DNA of 64,000 nucleotides from Coenobita brevimanus (lineage: Eukaryota > Arthropoda > Malacostraca > Decapoda > Coenobitidae): assembly GCA_032717465.1 (NCBI GenBank), contig CM064732.1, positions 37,085,322-37,149,321 on the forward strand, given 5' to 3'. Below, piece after piece: positions 54,601-64,000 of this stretch. How positions within the stretch are numbered: the first letter of the stretch is position 1; each line of letters begins with the position of its first letter. The notes beneath the pieces are model-generated. The model was not told where the DNA came from. It searched no databases and worked only from the letters and a program-made list of their open reading frames with translations. The position numbers and the translations under genes are program-made.

Positions 54601-55060
54601 AGAAGAGAGTCAGACAGTGGTTCCAGGCAGCTCGAGTCGTCCTGTCTTCTTTCCTTACTCTTCCGTCTCTTTCCTTCACTCTTTCCTATTCCTTCTGCCT
54701 ACAGGTGACATTACACTTTCTTTTCTGTCTTTCTTTCCTTCATTATTTCCTCTTCCTTCTGCCTATGGGTGACTCTACACTGAGTGACAAGCCAAATGGT
54801 TTCTTGTACGCCAGGAAACCATTTACTACGCTGGGTGGTAACCATATAACAAAATTATGGCGCCTGATGGTTTCCTGGGCAGTTAAGGAGCTCCAATCGG
54901 ATTGAACCTATCCAATGGGTCGTTAGGGTTTATTGCTCATGTCATGTCACTCAAAGATGCATGAGACTCGTCACTCTCACTTTAATGTCAGGAAAATATT
55001 GCTTAACCCGGGGCTCCTTCGCTCCTTATGAGGTAATATGGGATTGAATGGTGAACGGAT

Positions 55061-55061
<1 letters not shown>

Positions 55062-55155
<94 letters not shown>

Positions 55156-55170
55156 AACACACACACACAC
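55062..55170. repeat. (AT)n then (CA)n microsatellite
   Basis: About 88 bases of AT then about 20 of CA, directly after repeat R. Confidence 0.97.
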
Positions 55171-55264
55171 ACAAAATAACCACAGGAGAAATGAAAGGAG
55201 CGACAGTGAGTTTATTACATTTTCGGACAGAGAGAAACAGAAACGTAAAGGGCAGGGGTCTTTT

Positions 55265-55515
55265 ATGCACACCCGCAACAGGGAGAAGCACACAGAACAA
55301 AGGAGGACCTGAGTTAATACTGATCGATAAACAAAACAATAGGTACCTGACTTTTTACCTGCGGCTTAACGTATGCACACCTGCAGCAGGGAGTGGCACA
55401 CCACAAAGGATGACCTGAATTTAAAAATGAGCAATGCATAGAACAATAGTTATCCGACTTTTTTCCTTAGGGATGCACCAGACAAAAGGGAGAAAAATAC
55501 TGCGGCTTAACTTAA
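55265..55515 (+). repeat. Two diverged direct units of ~107-140 bp
   Basis: Both units run ATGCACACC-GCA-CAGGGAG, CACA-AACAAAGGA, GACCTGA-TTAA, AACAATAG-TA-C-GACTTTTT, and end CTGCGGCTTAAC. The 55516-55850 stretch that follows has nothing recognisable. Confidence 0.8.
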
Positions 55516-55852
55516 GATCTAGAGGCTTAATGCTAGGTGTGTCTCACACAGGTGTGACTGTACTACCAGGAGACGACAAGGAACAATCAATTGTTAGTTG
55601 GGGGATACTGCTTTAAAATTATTTCAGTCAACAATTTATCACACTAAAAATGACCATAGCTCATGTTTACAGTCTTTTCATATGTGCCAGAAATTAGACA
55701 AGAGTCTATTACATTTCTTTCATCTATGAGCCTGCCCAGTCAATATGGTGATCACTGGATGCTTTGTGCTGATATAAACCACTACTCTGTTGTGCTGTCC
55801 TTACACTGTATTTATGCTGTGAGGTTCTAGTTTCCAAATCTTTTCCTGATTG

Positions 55853-58465
55853 TCTGTCTATCTATCTATCTATAGCCCGACGCCCTAATCCCGTAAAGGG
55901 TGGCCGCAAACAAAACGCCTCAAAGTCGCTCTGTCACCCTCCATTTGACTACCCTCCCCCCAACTCACTCCCCCCTCCCTCATATACCTCTCAGCTCCAT
56001 CCCTCCACCTAATCCTCGGTCTTCCTCTCCCTGTCCCTCCCTCCACCTCACCTACATACACCCTCTTAGTCAGTCTTTCATTCTCCATTCTCTCCACATG
56101 TCCAAACCACCTCAGTGTATTTCTCCTAATCTTCTCAACCACATCCACATCCACCCCACAACGTTCCTTCACTTCTTCATTCGTCACCTTGTCCCTCCAT
56201 GTCACTCCACATGCTCCTCTAAAGTAACTCATTTCCACTGCTCTCACTCTTGACTTGTTCCCCTCTAGCAAGGTCCATGCCTCGCTTCTGTACAGCAGGG
56301 TAGGGATCACAATACTATCATGCAGTGACTTCTTAACTTCCATACTCACCTCCCTATTTCTCATCACTGCTTTCAGTGAACCAACAACCTTCCTTCCCTG
56401 CTGGACCCTTTCAAGCACTTCATCCCCAAAACTTCCATCCTTACTCATCACACTACCCAAGTACTTGAATGCACTCACATTCTCCATATCCTCACCATCC
56501 AACTTCACTGTGCATTCTGTGACTTCATTCCTCCTAAACACCATAACTTTACTCTTGTTTACATTAACTTTCAGATTCCTCTTCCTACACACTGTCCCAA
56601 ATTCATTCACCAAACCTTGCAACTCCCATTCATCTTCACTCAGCAATACAGCATCGTCAGCAAACAGCAACACCGGAATCTTCCACATCCCACCCTCATT
56701 CATTAGAGCCACCCCCACATCCACTGCCCTACCTTGCATCTCCTTTACAACCCCATCCATGTATATATTAAACAGCCACGGACATCACACAAACCTGTTC
56801 CAGTCCCACATTTAGATCAAAGAACTCACTCAGCTCACCATCCACTCGTACCGTAGCCTTAGTTCCTTCGTACATACTCTTCACAACACTTATCAACTTC
56901 CCCTCCACTCCATATATTCTTAATACCTTAAACATACTTTGCCAATCTATTCTGTCATAAGCTTTCTCCAAGTCTGTGAAGGCAGCATACACATTCTTTC
57001 CCTTCTCTAGATACTTCTCCACTAAACATCTTAGAACAAATATCTGATCTACACACCCTTTTCCCTTCCTAAATCCCCCTTGTTCTTCTCCAACTAGCTC
57101 CTCTGTTATATGCCTAACCCTGTCAATGAGTATTCTACCATATATTTTTCCAGCCACACTAAGAAGGCAAATACCCCTATTGTTACCACATACTTCTCTC
57201 CCCTTTTCCTTTGTAAAAAGGAACAATTATACCCGATTTCCAGTCCTCCGGAACCCTTCCCTCTTCCCAAGCCGACCTACACACCTTCCATCAACTCCAC
57301 AACAATCTCACCCCCATACTTCAGCATTTCACAACACACTTCATCAATCCCTGGGGCCTTTCCCATCTTGATCATCTTCATTGCTTCCAAAACTTCCGCC
57401 CTACTGATCTCTTCCTCCCTTCTCTCATCTCTTCCTCTCCCAGCCATTCCCCAAGCACTTACACTCGCGCTTCTCTCACTCTCTGCATTCAACAAATCCC
57501 CAAAGTGCTCCTTCCACCTCCTCAACATCTCTCTCTTCTCCACCAACAATCTATTATCCCTACTATTTCCCCTTTCACACTGCCTTACTTTCTTTACCTC
57601 TTCCAAAACAATTTCTTACTCTCCCTTCATTTCACACTCAGATTCCTCCCAAACTCTTCATCCACTTTCTTCTTACTCTCCTTCACCAGTCTCTTCACCT
57701 GCCTTCTCCTGCTCACATATACCTATCTCTTCTCTCTCTCATCTTCTCCCCTCCCTATACTCGCTAGCCATTCACTATGTGCCTTCTTCTTTTGTTCCAC
57801 AGCTCGTTTCACCTCATCATTTCACCATGCTGTCCCTTGCACACCCCTGCATCTCCTCCTCACTCCGCAAGCCACCTCACACGCTGCGCCTATCTCTTCC
57901 ATTAATATCTTACATACGTCTTCCACCCCTTTCATCTGCTCTAACTCATACCTTCCCAACCTTTCTTCCACTATGCCATTATACTCTGACGTTTTCTCAA
58001 CTTCTCCACTCTTCTTACAGGAGCTGTTTCCTCCTGTCTTCCCCTTCGTCTCTGAACCCATTTTCTTTGCAGCCTTACCTTGGCCAGCACTAAGTGATGG
58101 TCCGAGATTCCACTCCCCACCCTGTCCACACTCTTGCATCCAACACTTGTCTTCTCATTCGCTCATCCACACACACGTAATCTATCATTGCCTTTTGTTC
58201 AACAAGTTCTCCATCCATCTTCCTCATGACTGTCCATGTATAAATGTGGATCATCTTATGCCGAAAGTAGGTGTTGGCTATTGTCATCCCCTTACCAGCA
58301 CAGACTTCCACCAAAGCACGACCATTCCCATCTACTTCAGCTGGCACACCCCACTGACCAACCACTCCATCCACTCGTACATTCCCAACTTTGTCATTCA
58401 TGTCTCCAGTCAAAAACACTCTCGCTCTTCTCAAACTTGTCCATACTTGTCCAGATTGTTCTATG
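55853..58465 (-). mobile_element. RTE-clade LINE, minus copy (5'-truncated)
   Basis: Same family as 58763-61890. The 3' end is (TATC)n at about 55853-55874. Minus frames in order from the 5' side: truncated endonuclease starting near 58465 (RARVFLTGDMNDKVGNV, then VDERMRRQVLDARVWTGWGV), a linker, APGIDEVCCEMLKYGG in 57606-57277, then 57226-56768 and 56760-55885. The plus-strand ORFs 57505-58512, 57110-58093 and 56255-56815 are shadows of it. Truncation at 58465 removes the first part of the endonuclease. Confidence 0.9.
55885..57226 (-). pseudogene. RTE minus copy: reverse transcriptase and C-terminal domain
   Basis: Frame 57226-56768 carries GNNRGICLLSVAGKIYGRIL, EEQGGFRKGKGCVDQIFVLR and VYAAFTDLEKAYDRID (first catalytic Asp). 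A one-base shift near 56770 (NVGLEQVC / MSVAV against the expected QGCVMSPWLFN) leads to frame 56760-55885: MDGVVKEMQGRAVDVGVALM, LLFADDAVLLSEDEWELQGL with an intact FADD box, then VEMSYFRGACGVTWRDKVTN, LRWFGHVERMENERLTKRVY, and the end RRFVCGHPLRD. It has the longest intact C-terminal frame (291 codons) of the family in this window. One frameshift separates it from an intact RT domain. Confidence 0.88.
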
Positions 58466-58665
58466 TGAAATTTGTTAGAGCTTTTACACGGGATTTTGTC
58501 AACAACGCCTGAACTACTAAATGGGCTGTTCTTGATGAGGGTTTTCATGATCATATTCTCATATTTGAATACTACTTGTACATTAAGTTTCTTCAGTATG
58601 TGAAGAACATCAAGAAAATTTTCATGGAAGGGGAGGACAAGGATTTTTATATAATAATTTGGCGA

Positions 58666-58669
<4 letters not shown>

Positions 58670-58762
<93 letters not shown>
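58670..58762. repeat. (AT)n microsatellite
   Basis: About 92 bases of uninterrupted AT directly upstream of the RTE plus copy's 5' end. The 58466-58669 stretch before it is unassigned. Confidence 0.97.
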
Positions 58763-58764
<2 letters not shown>

Positions 58765-58901
58765 GCTTGTCGTACAAGGCGACTAAAAGGGTTGGCGGAG
58801 GGTTAGTGCCCCTCCCCGGAAAACAACTAACTAAAAAGACTAACAAGAAGCCTCGGACAAGGACTGACCAAAAGATGACGGCCAAGGACCGGACAAAGGA
58901 C

Positions 58902-59880
58902 ATGGTAATTGGAACATGGAATGTAAGGGGTGCGAATGATGAGGTGAAAGAGAGAGAGATTGTCCAGGTGCGTGAGGGTGCGAAAGTTTATGTATGTGGA
59001 GTAAATGAAACTAAATGGAAAGGTGAGAGTGTGAGAGAATGGGATTATGGATGGGGTATATGTGCAGGAGTAGGTGAGAATGAGAGGGCAAAAGAAGGAG
59101 TGTGTATAGTTGTGAGTAAAAGATGGAAGAAGAATATAAGAGAGTATGGATCAGTTGGGTCAAGGATTGTATGGGTAAGATTGAAACTTGGAATACAAAT
59201 GTGGGCGATTGTGTGCGTGTATTAACCAATGCAAGATCGTGCAAGCAGAGTGAGAGAAAAGTTCTGGACAAATGTGGAAGTGTGCATGGAAAAGTTTGGA
59301 AGGAATGAGAAAGTGTTTTTAATCGGTGATATGAATGGTAAAGTAGGGAATGTGAAGGTGGATGGAATAGTTGGTGAGTGGGGTGTGCCAGCTGAGATAG
59401 ATGAGAATGGCAGTGCGTTAGTGGACATTTGTGCTGGGAGGGGGTTGGTAATAGCCAATACCCTCTTCAGGCATAAAATGATCCACAGGTATACATGGCG
59501 AGTGATGAGAAGGGTGGGTGGTAAACTGAATGAAATGAAGGCAATGATTGATTATGTGTGTGTGGATGAAAGGATGTGAAGATGTCTAATGTATGCAAGA
59601 GCTTATAGAGGTTGGGGGAGTGGACTTTCTGACCACTACTTGGTGGTGGCCAGAATCAAGATCCAAATAAGATGGAATAATAGAAGAAGGGAAAGACGGG
59701 AAGAAGGAGTATTTGCAAGGAGAGTGCAAAGGTTACAAGAGGATGAGAAAGAGGCAGAATATAAGAGAGAAGTGGAGGAACGATTGGGCAATATAACTTG
59801 GAGCAGATGGGGGATGTGGAAGGTGTGTGCAGGATATTCACAGAAGAAATATGTGCAGCATGTGATGTGATGTGTTGGAG
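58902..59880 (+). pseudogene. RTE plus copy: endonuclease domain
   Basis: ATG at 58902 begins MVIGTWNVRGANDEVKEREI, the RTE-type APE start (IGTWNVRG). VCGVNETKWKG holds the catalytic Glu; GVCIVVSKRWKKN and IVWVRLKLGIQMWAIVCVY follow. An in-frame TAA at 59223-59225 interrupts just before the next block, which continues in the same frame: REKFWTNVEVCMEKFGRNEK, VFLIGDMNGKVGNV (catalytic Asp), IANTLFRHKMIHRYTW and MIDYVCVDERM. A TGA at 59577 is again in frame, followed by GWGSGLSDHYLVVARIKI, the closing SDH. A frameshift near 59850 ends the domain. Two stops and one shift are the only damage; all landmark residues remain. Confidence 0.9.
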
Positions 59881-61817
59881 GAAGAGAAGACGGAGGGGAG
59901 TGCAAGGAACAGCGTGTGGAATGAAGAGGTGAGACAGTCTGTGGCACAAAAGAAGAAAGCATACAATGAATGGATAAGAAATAGGGGCGTGGAAGAAGTT
60001 GAGAGACGGAAGAAAGAGTTATATGAAGAAAGAAAGGGAGAGGTAAAAAGATTAGTAAGAGAGAGTAAGAAGAAAGTGGATGAGGAATTTGGAAGGAATT
60101 TGAGTGTAAAGTGGAGGGACTGTAAGAAAATGTTCTAGAAAGAGGTGAAGAGAGTAAGACAGAGTGGAAGTGAAGTTAGCAGGGGAGTGAAAGATAAAAA
60201 TGGTAGATTAGTAGTGGAGAAGGGAGAAAAAGTGAGCAGATGGAGAGAACACTATAAGGAATTGTTGAACATAGAGGATGGATGTGATGCGAGTATAAGT
60301 GGCTGGGGAATGGCTGGGAGAAGGAGGGATGTGAGAAGACAGGAAGAAATCAGTAGGATAGAAGTTGTGTAAGCAATGAAGAAAGATTATTTGGGGAAAG
60401 CCCCAGGAATTGATGGAGTGTGTGGTGAAATGTTGAAGCATGGGGGAGGGATAGTAGTAGAAAGAATGTGGAAGATGTGCAGATTGGCCTGGGAGGAAGA
60501 TAGAGTTCCGAAGGATTGGAAGTCAGGTATAATTATTCCCTTGTACAAAGGAAAAGGGGAAAAAGAAGTGTGTGTGGTAATCATAGGGGCATTTGTCTTA
60601 GTATAATAGGAAAAGTGTATGGTAGGATACTTATTGACAGAGTTAGGGAAATAACAGTGGAATTAGTTGGAGAAGAACAGGGAGGCTTTAGGAAGGGAAG
60701 AGGTTGTGTAGATCAGTTATTCATTCTTAGATCTTTACTGGAAAAGTTTCTAGAGAAGGGAGAGAAGTTGTATGTGGCTTTCATGGATTTGGAGAAAGCA
60801 TATGACAGGGTGGATAGACAAGGATTGTGGAAAGTATTAAGAATATATGGAGTAGATGGGAAGTTGTTGAATGCTGTGAAGAGTATGTATGATGGTGTTA
60901 AGGCTGCAGTGCGTGTGGATGGTGAACTGGGTGAATTTTTCTCTTTGAAGGTTGGGTTGAAACAGGGATGTGTCATGTCTCCATGGTTGTTCAATCTGTA
61001 CATGGATGGGGTAATAAAAGAGGTACAAGGTAGGGTAGTGGATGTTGGAGTGGCCCTGGTGAGAGAGGGTAGTGTTTGGAAACTCCCTGTACTGTTGTTT
61101 GCAGATGATACTGTGTTGTTGAGTGAAGACGAAGGGGAGCTGCAAGGCTTGGTGGATGAGTTTGGGACAGTGTGTATGAAACGGGATCTAAAGGTGAATG
61201 TAGGGAAGAGTAAAGTGATGGTCTTTGAGAGAGGTGAAGTCAGTAAATGTACAGCGAGGTTGGATGGTGAGGAATTGGAAAATGTCAGTACGTTTTAGTA
61301 CTTGGGTAGTGTGATGAGTAATGATGGAGGTTTGGAGGGTGAAGTGCTTGAAAGGGTACAGCAGGGAAGAAAGGTTGCTGGTTCCTTGAAAGCAGTGATA
61401 AGAAGCAGGGAAGTGAGCATGGAAGTGAAAAAGTTACTACATGACAGTACTGTGATACCAACTCTAACGTATGGACATGAAGCTTGGACGTTGTTGGAAG
61501 GGCAGAAGTCAAGAGTGAGAGCAGTGGAAATGAGTTATTTAAGAGGAGCCTGTGGAGTCACATGGAGAGACAGGCTGACAAATGAGGATATAAAGGAGCA
61601 TTGTGGTGTGGATGTGGATGTGATAGAGAGCGTTTGGAGGAATACACTGAGGTGGTTTGGCCATGTGGAGAGTATGGAGGGTGAAAGACTGACGAAGAGA
61701 GTGTATGTGAGTGAGGTGGAGGGGGGGGTTAGCGAGGGGGAGGCCGAGGATGAGATGGAGAGATGGGATGGAGAGGTATATGAGAGAGGGAGGTGTGAGT
61801 TGGGAACAGGGCAGTGA
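59872..61817 (+). pseudogene. RTE plus copy: linker, reverse transcriptase and C-terminal domain
   Basis: Linker frames 59872-60138 and 60145-60372 are Lys/Glu-rich and helical (ERRKKELYEERKGEVKRLVR). RT begins GKAPGIDGVCGEMLKHGGG in 60376-60606, shifts near 60560, and continues in 60516-61298: GNHRGICLSIIGKVYGRILI, EEQGGFRKGRGCVDQLFILR, VAFMDLEKAYDRVDRQ (first catalytic Asp), LKQGCVMSPWLFNLYMDGVI and LLFADDTVLLSEDEGELQGL with FADD at 61098-61109. A TAG at 61296 splits off the C-terminal domain (61302-61817): VIPTLTYGHEAWTLLEGQKS, VEMSYLRGACGVTWRD, LRWFGHVESMEGERLTKRVY. A late frameshift near 61720 gives an acidic false end. Confidence 0.9.
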
Positions 61818-61889
61818 AATGGCAGGGGACAGGGCGACGTGGAGGTGATTTGTTTGTGGCCACCCAGAACGGGATTGAGGCATCTGGCA

Positions 61890-61890
<1 letters not shown>

Positions 61891-61936
<46 letters not shown>
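61891..61936. repeat. (AT)n microsatellite
   Basis: AT tract between the 3' ends of two convergent retroelement copies. Confidence 0.95.
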
Positions 61937-61941
<5 letters not shown>

Positions 61942-62715
61942 CATCTATATCATCATCCGGACCTCCTTTTCCACCTTAGGGCAGGATGAGGAGTAGCAAC
62001 GTCCAGACAACCCAAATTTGCCCAGTCCAATGGGCCACGCTTCCATTCACTCACCATTCAAGCCACTGGCATTCTCGCTCTATCTGATACGCCAAAAACA
62101 TTCCCCACGTTCTGTAGCTTCACACACACGTATCCGACAGAGTCAGTCCGTACGCTGTCAAATCAAAAATGGGTGCCAAATCCCTGATCATGAGCTTTTC
62201 CTCACAATATTCATCCAACCAGCTCGATCTCATGTTAGTCCCTTAGCCTCACCGACTTCCAAATCTCTCTTCCTCACACACTCATCCACCATATCCCTCC
62301 ACCTTCTTCTTTGGCCTACCTCATCTCCTTTCTTCTTCAAATTCTATCAGAGACACCTTTTTCACCACTGTTGTTATCCATTCTCTGGACATGACCATAC
62401 CGTCTCAGTACTTTCTCTTCAATTCTGGTGTCCACAGACTTCCTCACTTCACATCTTTCACGAATTACACTATTTCATGTCCTATCCACTCTCTGTACTC
62501 CACATACATTCCTCATCAGTCCCATCTCCACTGCTCTCACTCTTGACTTTTCATTTTCATGCCACACCATCGTCTCACATCCATATGTTAAAGTTGGCAC
62601 TAACACTCCTTCATGCAAGCCTCGTGCAGCTGCAGCACTCAAGCCTCTGTTTCTTATCAAGGCTTTCATTGCACCAGCTACTTTCCTTCCTTGTGTCACT
62701 CTGCTTTCCACTTCT
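61937..62715 (-). mobile_element. RTE-like family 2, 3' end (C-terminal domain and 3' UTR)
   Basis: Minus frame 62711-62475 reads RVTQGRKVAGAMKALIRNRG, VPTLTYGCETMVWHENEKSR, VEMGLMRNVCGVQRVDR, then continues NSVIRERCEVRKSVDTRIEE, VLRRYGHVQRMDN in 62474-62340. It is the same domain as in the 58763 family but clearly a different one (LRRYGHVQRM against LRWFGHVESM). The long 3' UTR (about 61944-62330) ends in GGATGATGATATAGATGC. 5'-truncated at the (AT)n at 62722. Confidence 0.82.
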
Positions 62716-62719
62716 GCAC

Positions 62720-62721
<2 letters not shown>

Positions 62722-62790
<69 letters not shown>
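62722..62790. repeat. (AT)n microsatellite
   Basis: About 68 bases of AT at the truncation edge of the family-2 fragment. The 62791-63150 stretch after it holds nothing recognised. Confidence 0.97.
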
Positions 62791-62792
<2 letters not shown>

Positions 62793-63169
62793 GCAGGATC
62801 CCACTGCTAGCTGGCACTCTTCCAGGTGGCGCATAGGGGAAGGCATTGCAGCAATACGAGGAACCGCCATAGATGATGCGGACCATGGGACCCCAAAAGA
62901 TGTACAGGGCTCCGCCGAATATACTGAGTAAGGTGACACACAAATTACACCTTACTAGAAACTATGTGGCCAGGAGGTGAGATTATTTACCACAATTCCT
63001 CCAACCAAACATGAATTCTAATATTAATGTTTTCATGGGAGTTCCTGTTGGATCATCGTCTGCTAAAAGTCCAAGTGCACTGCTTCCTGTGCTTATGGGT
63101 GGTGTGTCACCAAAAGTGAGTAGGTGCTGTCTCGGCAAATCAGAGACCGGAACTTCAAATAAACTGAAA

Positions 63170-64000
63170 TTCATGAAGATCTACACATATAATGTTAGAA
63201 GCATTGTTGAAAATTACAAAACTGATACCTTAATGACTGATTTAGAATACAAATAGTTGGGATATTGTAGATCTGACTGAGATCCTCAGAAAAGAAGAAA
63301 AATTAATTCAGCTCCAAGATAAAAACCACGTATTTTACGGCAGAGGATGGCAAAATAAAATAGTGTCGTAGGATTTCTAATGAACAGAACACCTTGCATA
63401 GAACCTTGGTAAATTCACCAGTGTATCTGACAGTGTAGTAAGGATTGTAATTACACTGGGCAAAATATACACCCTAAATGTAATACGAGTATATGCACCG
63501 ACTTCTCAAAGCTCAGATGAAGATTTGGAAACATTCGATGACTACACCTTCCAGATTATGGAAGAAAAGACCAGATATACTATACTCATGAGAGACTTTC
63601 AAAGCAAAAGTTAGCATGCTGGAAAATGGAGAAGCATGTATGGGAAAATTTGGAGTGGGAGAAAGGAATGACATGGGTGGAAGGTGGTAAATTATGCTGA
63701 AATGTATTACATGAAAACAATGAACACATTCTTTCACAAAAGAACAGGGAGAAAATGGACCTGGGGAAGTCCAAGTGGAGAAACATAGAATGAAATCGAC
63801 TTCTTTACAGCAGATAAGAATAAATATCAGTTATCAACAAAGTAAATATGGGAAGGGAGGCCATACATTGCGGGTTGCACGGCCGGATCCATTTTCAGGT
63901 GTGAAGCAAAGACACTCATTAAACAGAAAAAGATATGCACAATAAGGTGAGCAAAAACAAAGCAGTCCTTACGGTAGAATTAATGAACAGATTTCAGGCT
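63170..64000 (+). mobile_element. RTE/BovB-like LINE family 3, endonuclease half, runs off the window
   Basis: Broken frames read MKIYTYNVRSI (APE start, near 63174), DIVDLTEILRK, CTDFS/YAPTSQSSDEDLETF, YTIL-RDFQSK near the GDFN-equivalent site (63580-63600), MGKFGVGERNDMGG (near 63640), MNTFFHKRTGRKWTWGSPSG (near 63720), and NEIDFFTADKN (near 63795). The KWTW-SP-G-NEIDF block is typical of BovB/RTE endonucleases. It is distinct from both other RTE families here. Multiple frame changes mean it is dead. The RT half would lie to the right of the window. Confidence 0.78.

Larger units (their letters stand above)
51757..54645 (-). mobile_element. LINE family A, copy C (complete, nested in repeat R)
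   Basis: On the minus strand, from 5' (about 54645) to 3' (51757, GCATAAAAAATAAG). It extends further 5' than copy A: about 100 additional bases before the endonuclease start, probably the 5' UTR. Family, motifs and 3' end match copies at 14113 and 26820. Inserted into repeat R, with only a few bases ambiguous at each junction. Confidence 0.9.
51702..55060 (+). repeat. Interspersed repeat R, copy split by LINE C
   Basis: The first segment (51702-51756: GGGCGCTCACCATCCACTCC, GTGTAGTGCTGCT) equals the start of 47212-47726. The second (about 54646-55060) resumes at GTCCTGTCTTCTTTCCTTAC and continues through the same blocks to TGAATGGTGAACGGATGG. Between them lies a complete LINE family A copy. 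Confidence 0.82.
58763..61890 (+). mobile_element. RTE-clade LINE, near full-length plus copy
   Basis: Starts CTGCTTGTCGTACAAGGCGA, has a short 5' UTR of about 140 bases, an endonuclease, a linker, RT and C-terminal domain, and ends GGCATCTGGCAATATATATA at about 61890, running into (AT)n (61891-61936). The 3.1 kb length, single ORF layout and repeat-type 3' end are as expected of RTE-clade LINEs. Confidence 0.9.

Noticed and set aside
56255..56815. 186-codon plus-strand ORF
   Set aside because: Antisense shadow of the RTE reverse transcriptase C-terminal frame (56760-55885).
57110..58512. Long plus-strand ORFs (327 and 335 codons) rich in Ser, Leu and His
   Set aside because: They lie antisense to the RTE minus copy, whose coding strand shows endonuclease and RT motifs; the plus frames have no motif and only reflect the purine-rich coding strand of the LINE.

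Overview
This is a repeat-dominated stretch of an animal nuclear genome. Twelve (AT)n arrays, several (GA)n, (CA)n and (GT)n tracts, intact and broken LINEs, SINEs and DNA transposons, a degenerate CCTAA (TTAGG-type) tract, and the absence of any convincing host gene all fit an arthropod. A decapod crustacean is my best guess, from general knowledge of such genomes; nothing here proves the species. No rRNA, functional tRNA or CRISPR is seen, and every recognisable protein is mobile-element derived or belongs to families that occur in many invertebrate genome copies.

Layout. 1-940: 3' part of an RTE-clade LINE. 1526-4050: a tRNA-derived SINE abutting a dead Tigger/pogo transposase. 4.1-8.2 kb: diverged non-coding sequence with a spaced duplication. 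8206-11884: a candidate hAT element, itself holding a piggyBac-type MITE, minisatellites and a dead transposase. 13210-14110: a Tigger MITE with perfect 17-bp ends, directly followed by a LINE (14113-17035) and a second SINE. 17685-26789: the most interesting object, about 475-bp inverted repeats flanking a broken intronless copy of a large multi-copy invertebrate gene with PIN-nuclease-like acidic motifs, itself invaded by two TTAA-flanked MITEs and a PIF/Harbinger element. 26820-29075: a decayed LINE. 29125-35050: a ZBED-type hAT gene split by 4.5 kb that includes a second piggyBac gene. 36115-41361: a nearly complete piggyBac with TTAA ends and an intact 735-codon frame broken only by nonsense codons, carrying a TA-flanked element rich in one repeated motif. 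43994-46792: a second multi-copy invertebrate gene, split by a MITE whose removal restores the frame. 47.0-55.1 kb: an interspersed repeat present once whole and once split by a LINE, a foldback MITE, another LINE family and the CCTAA tract. 55853-61890: two RTE copies head to head. 61937-64000: pieces of two more RTE-like families.

The genes do not form a pathway. The window records successive transposition: LINEs, SINEs and MITEs inserted into one another, with microsatellites grown at many retroelement 3' ends. Family assignments rest on protein motifs read by eye and on remembered family consensus; no database was searched. Coordinates of repeat boundaries are good to a few bases where terminal repeats or target duplications are described, and to tens of bases elsewhere.
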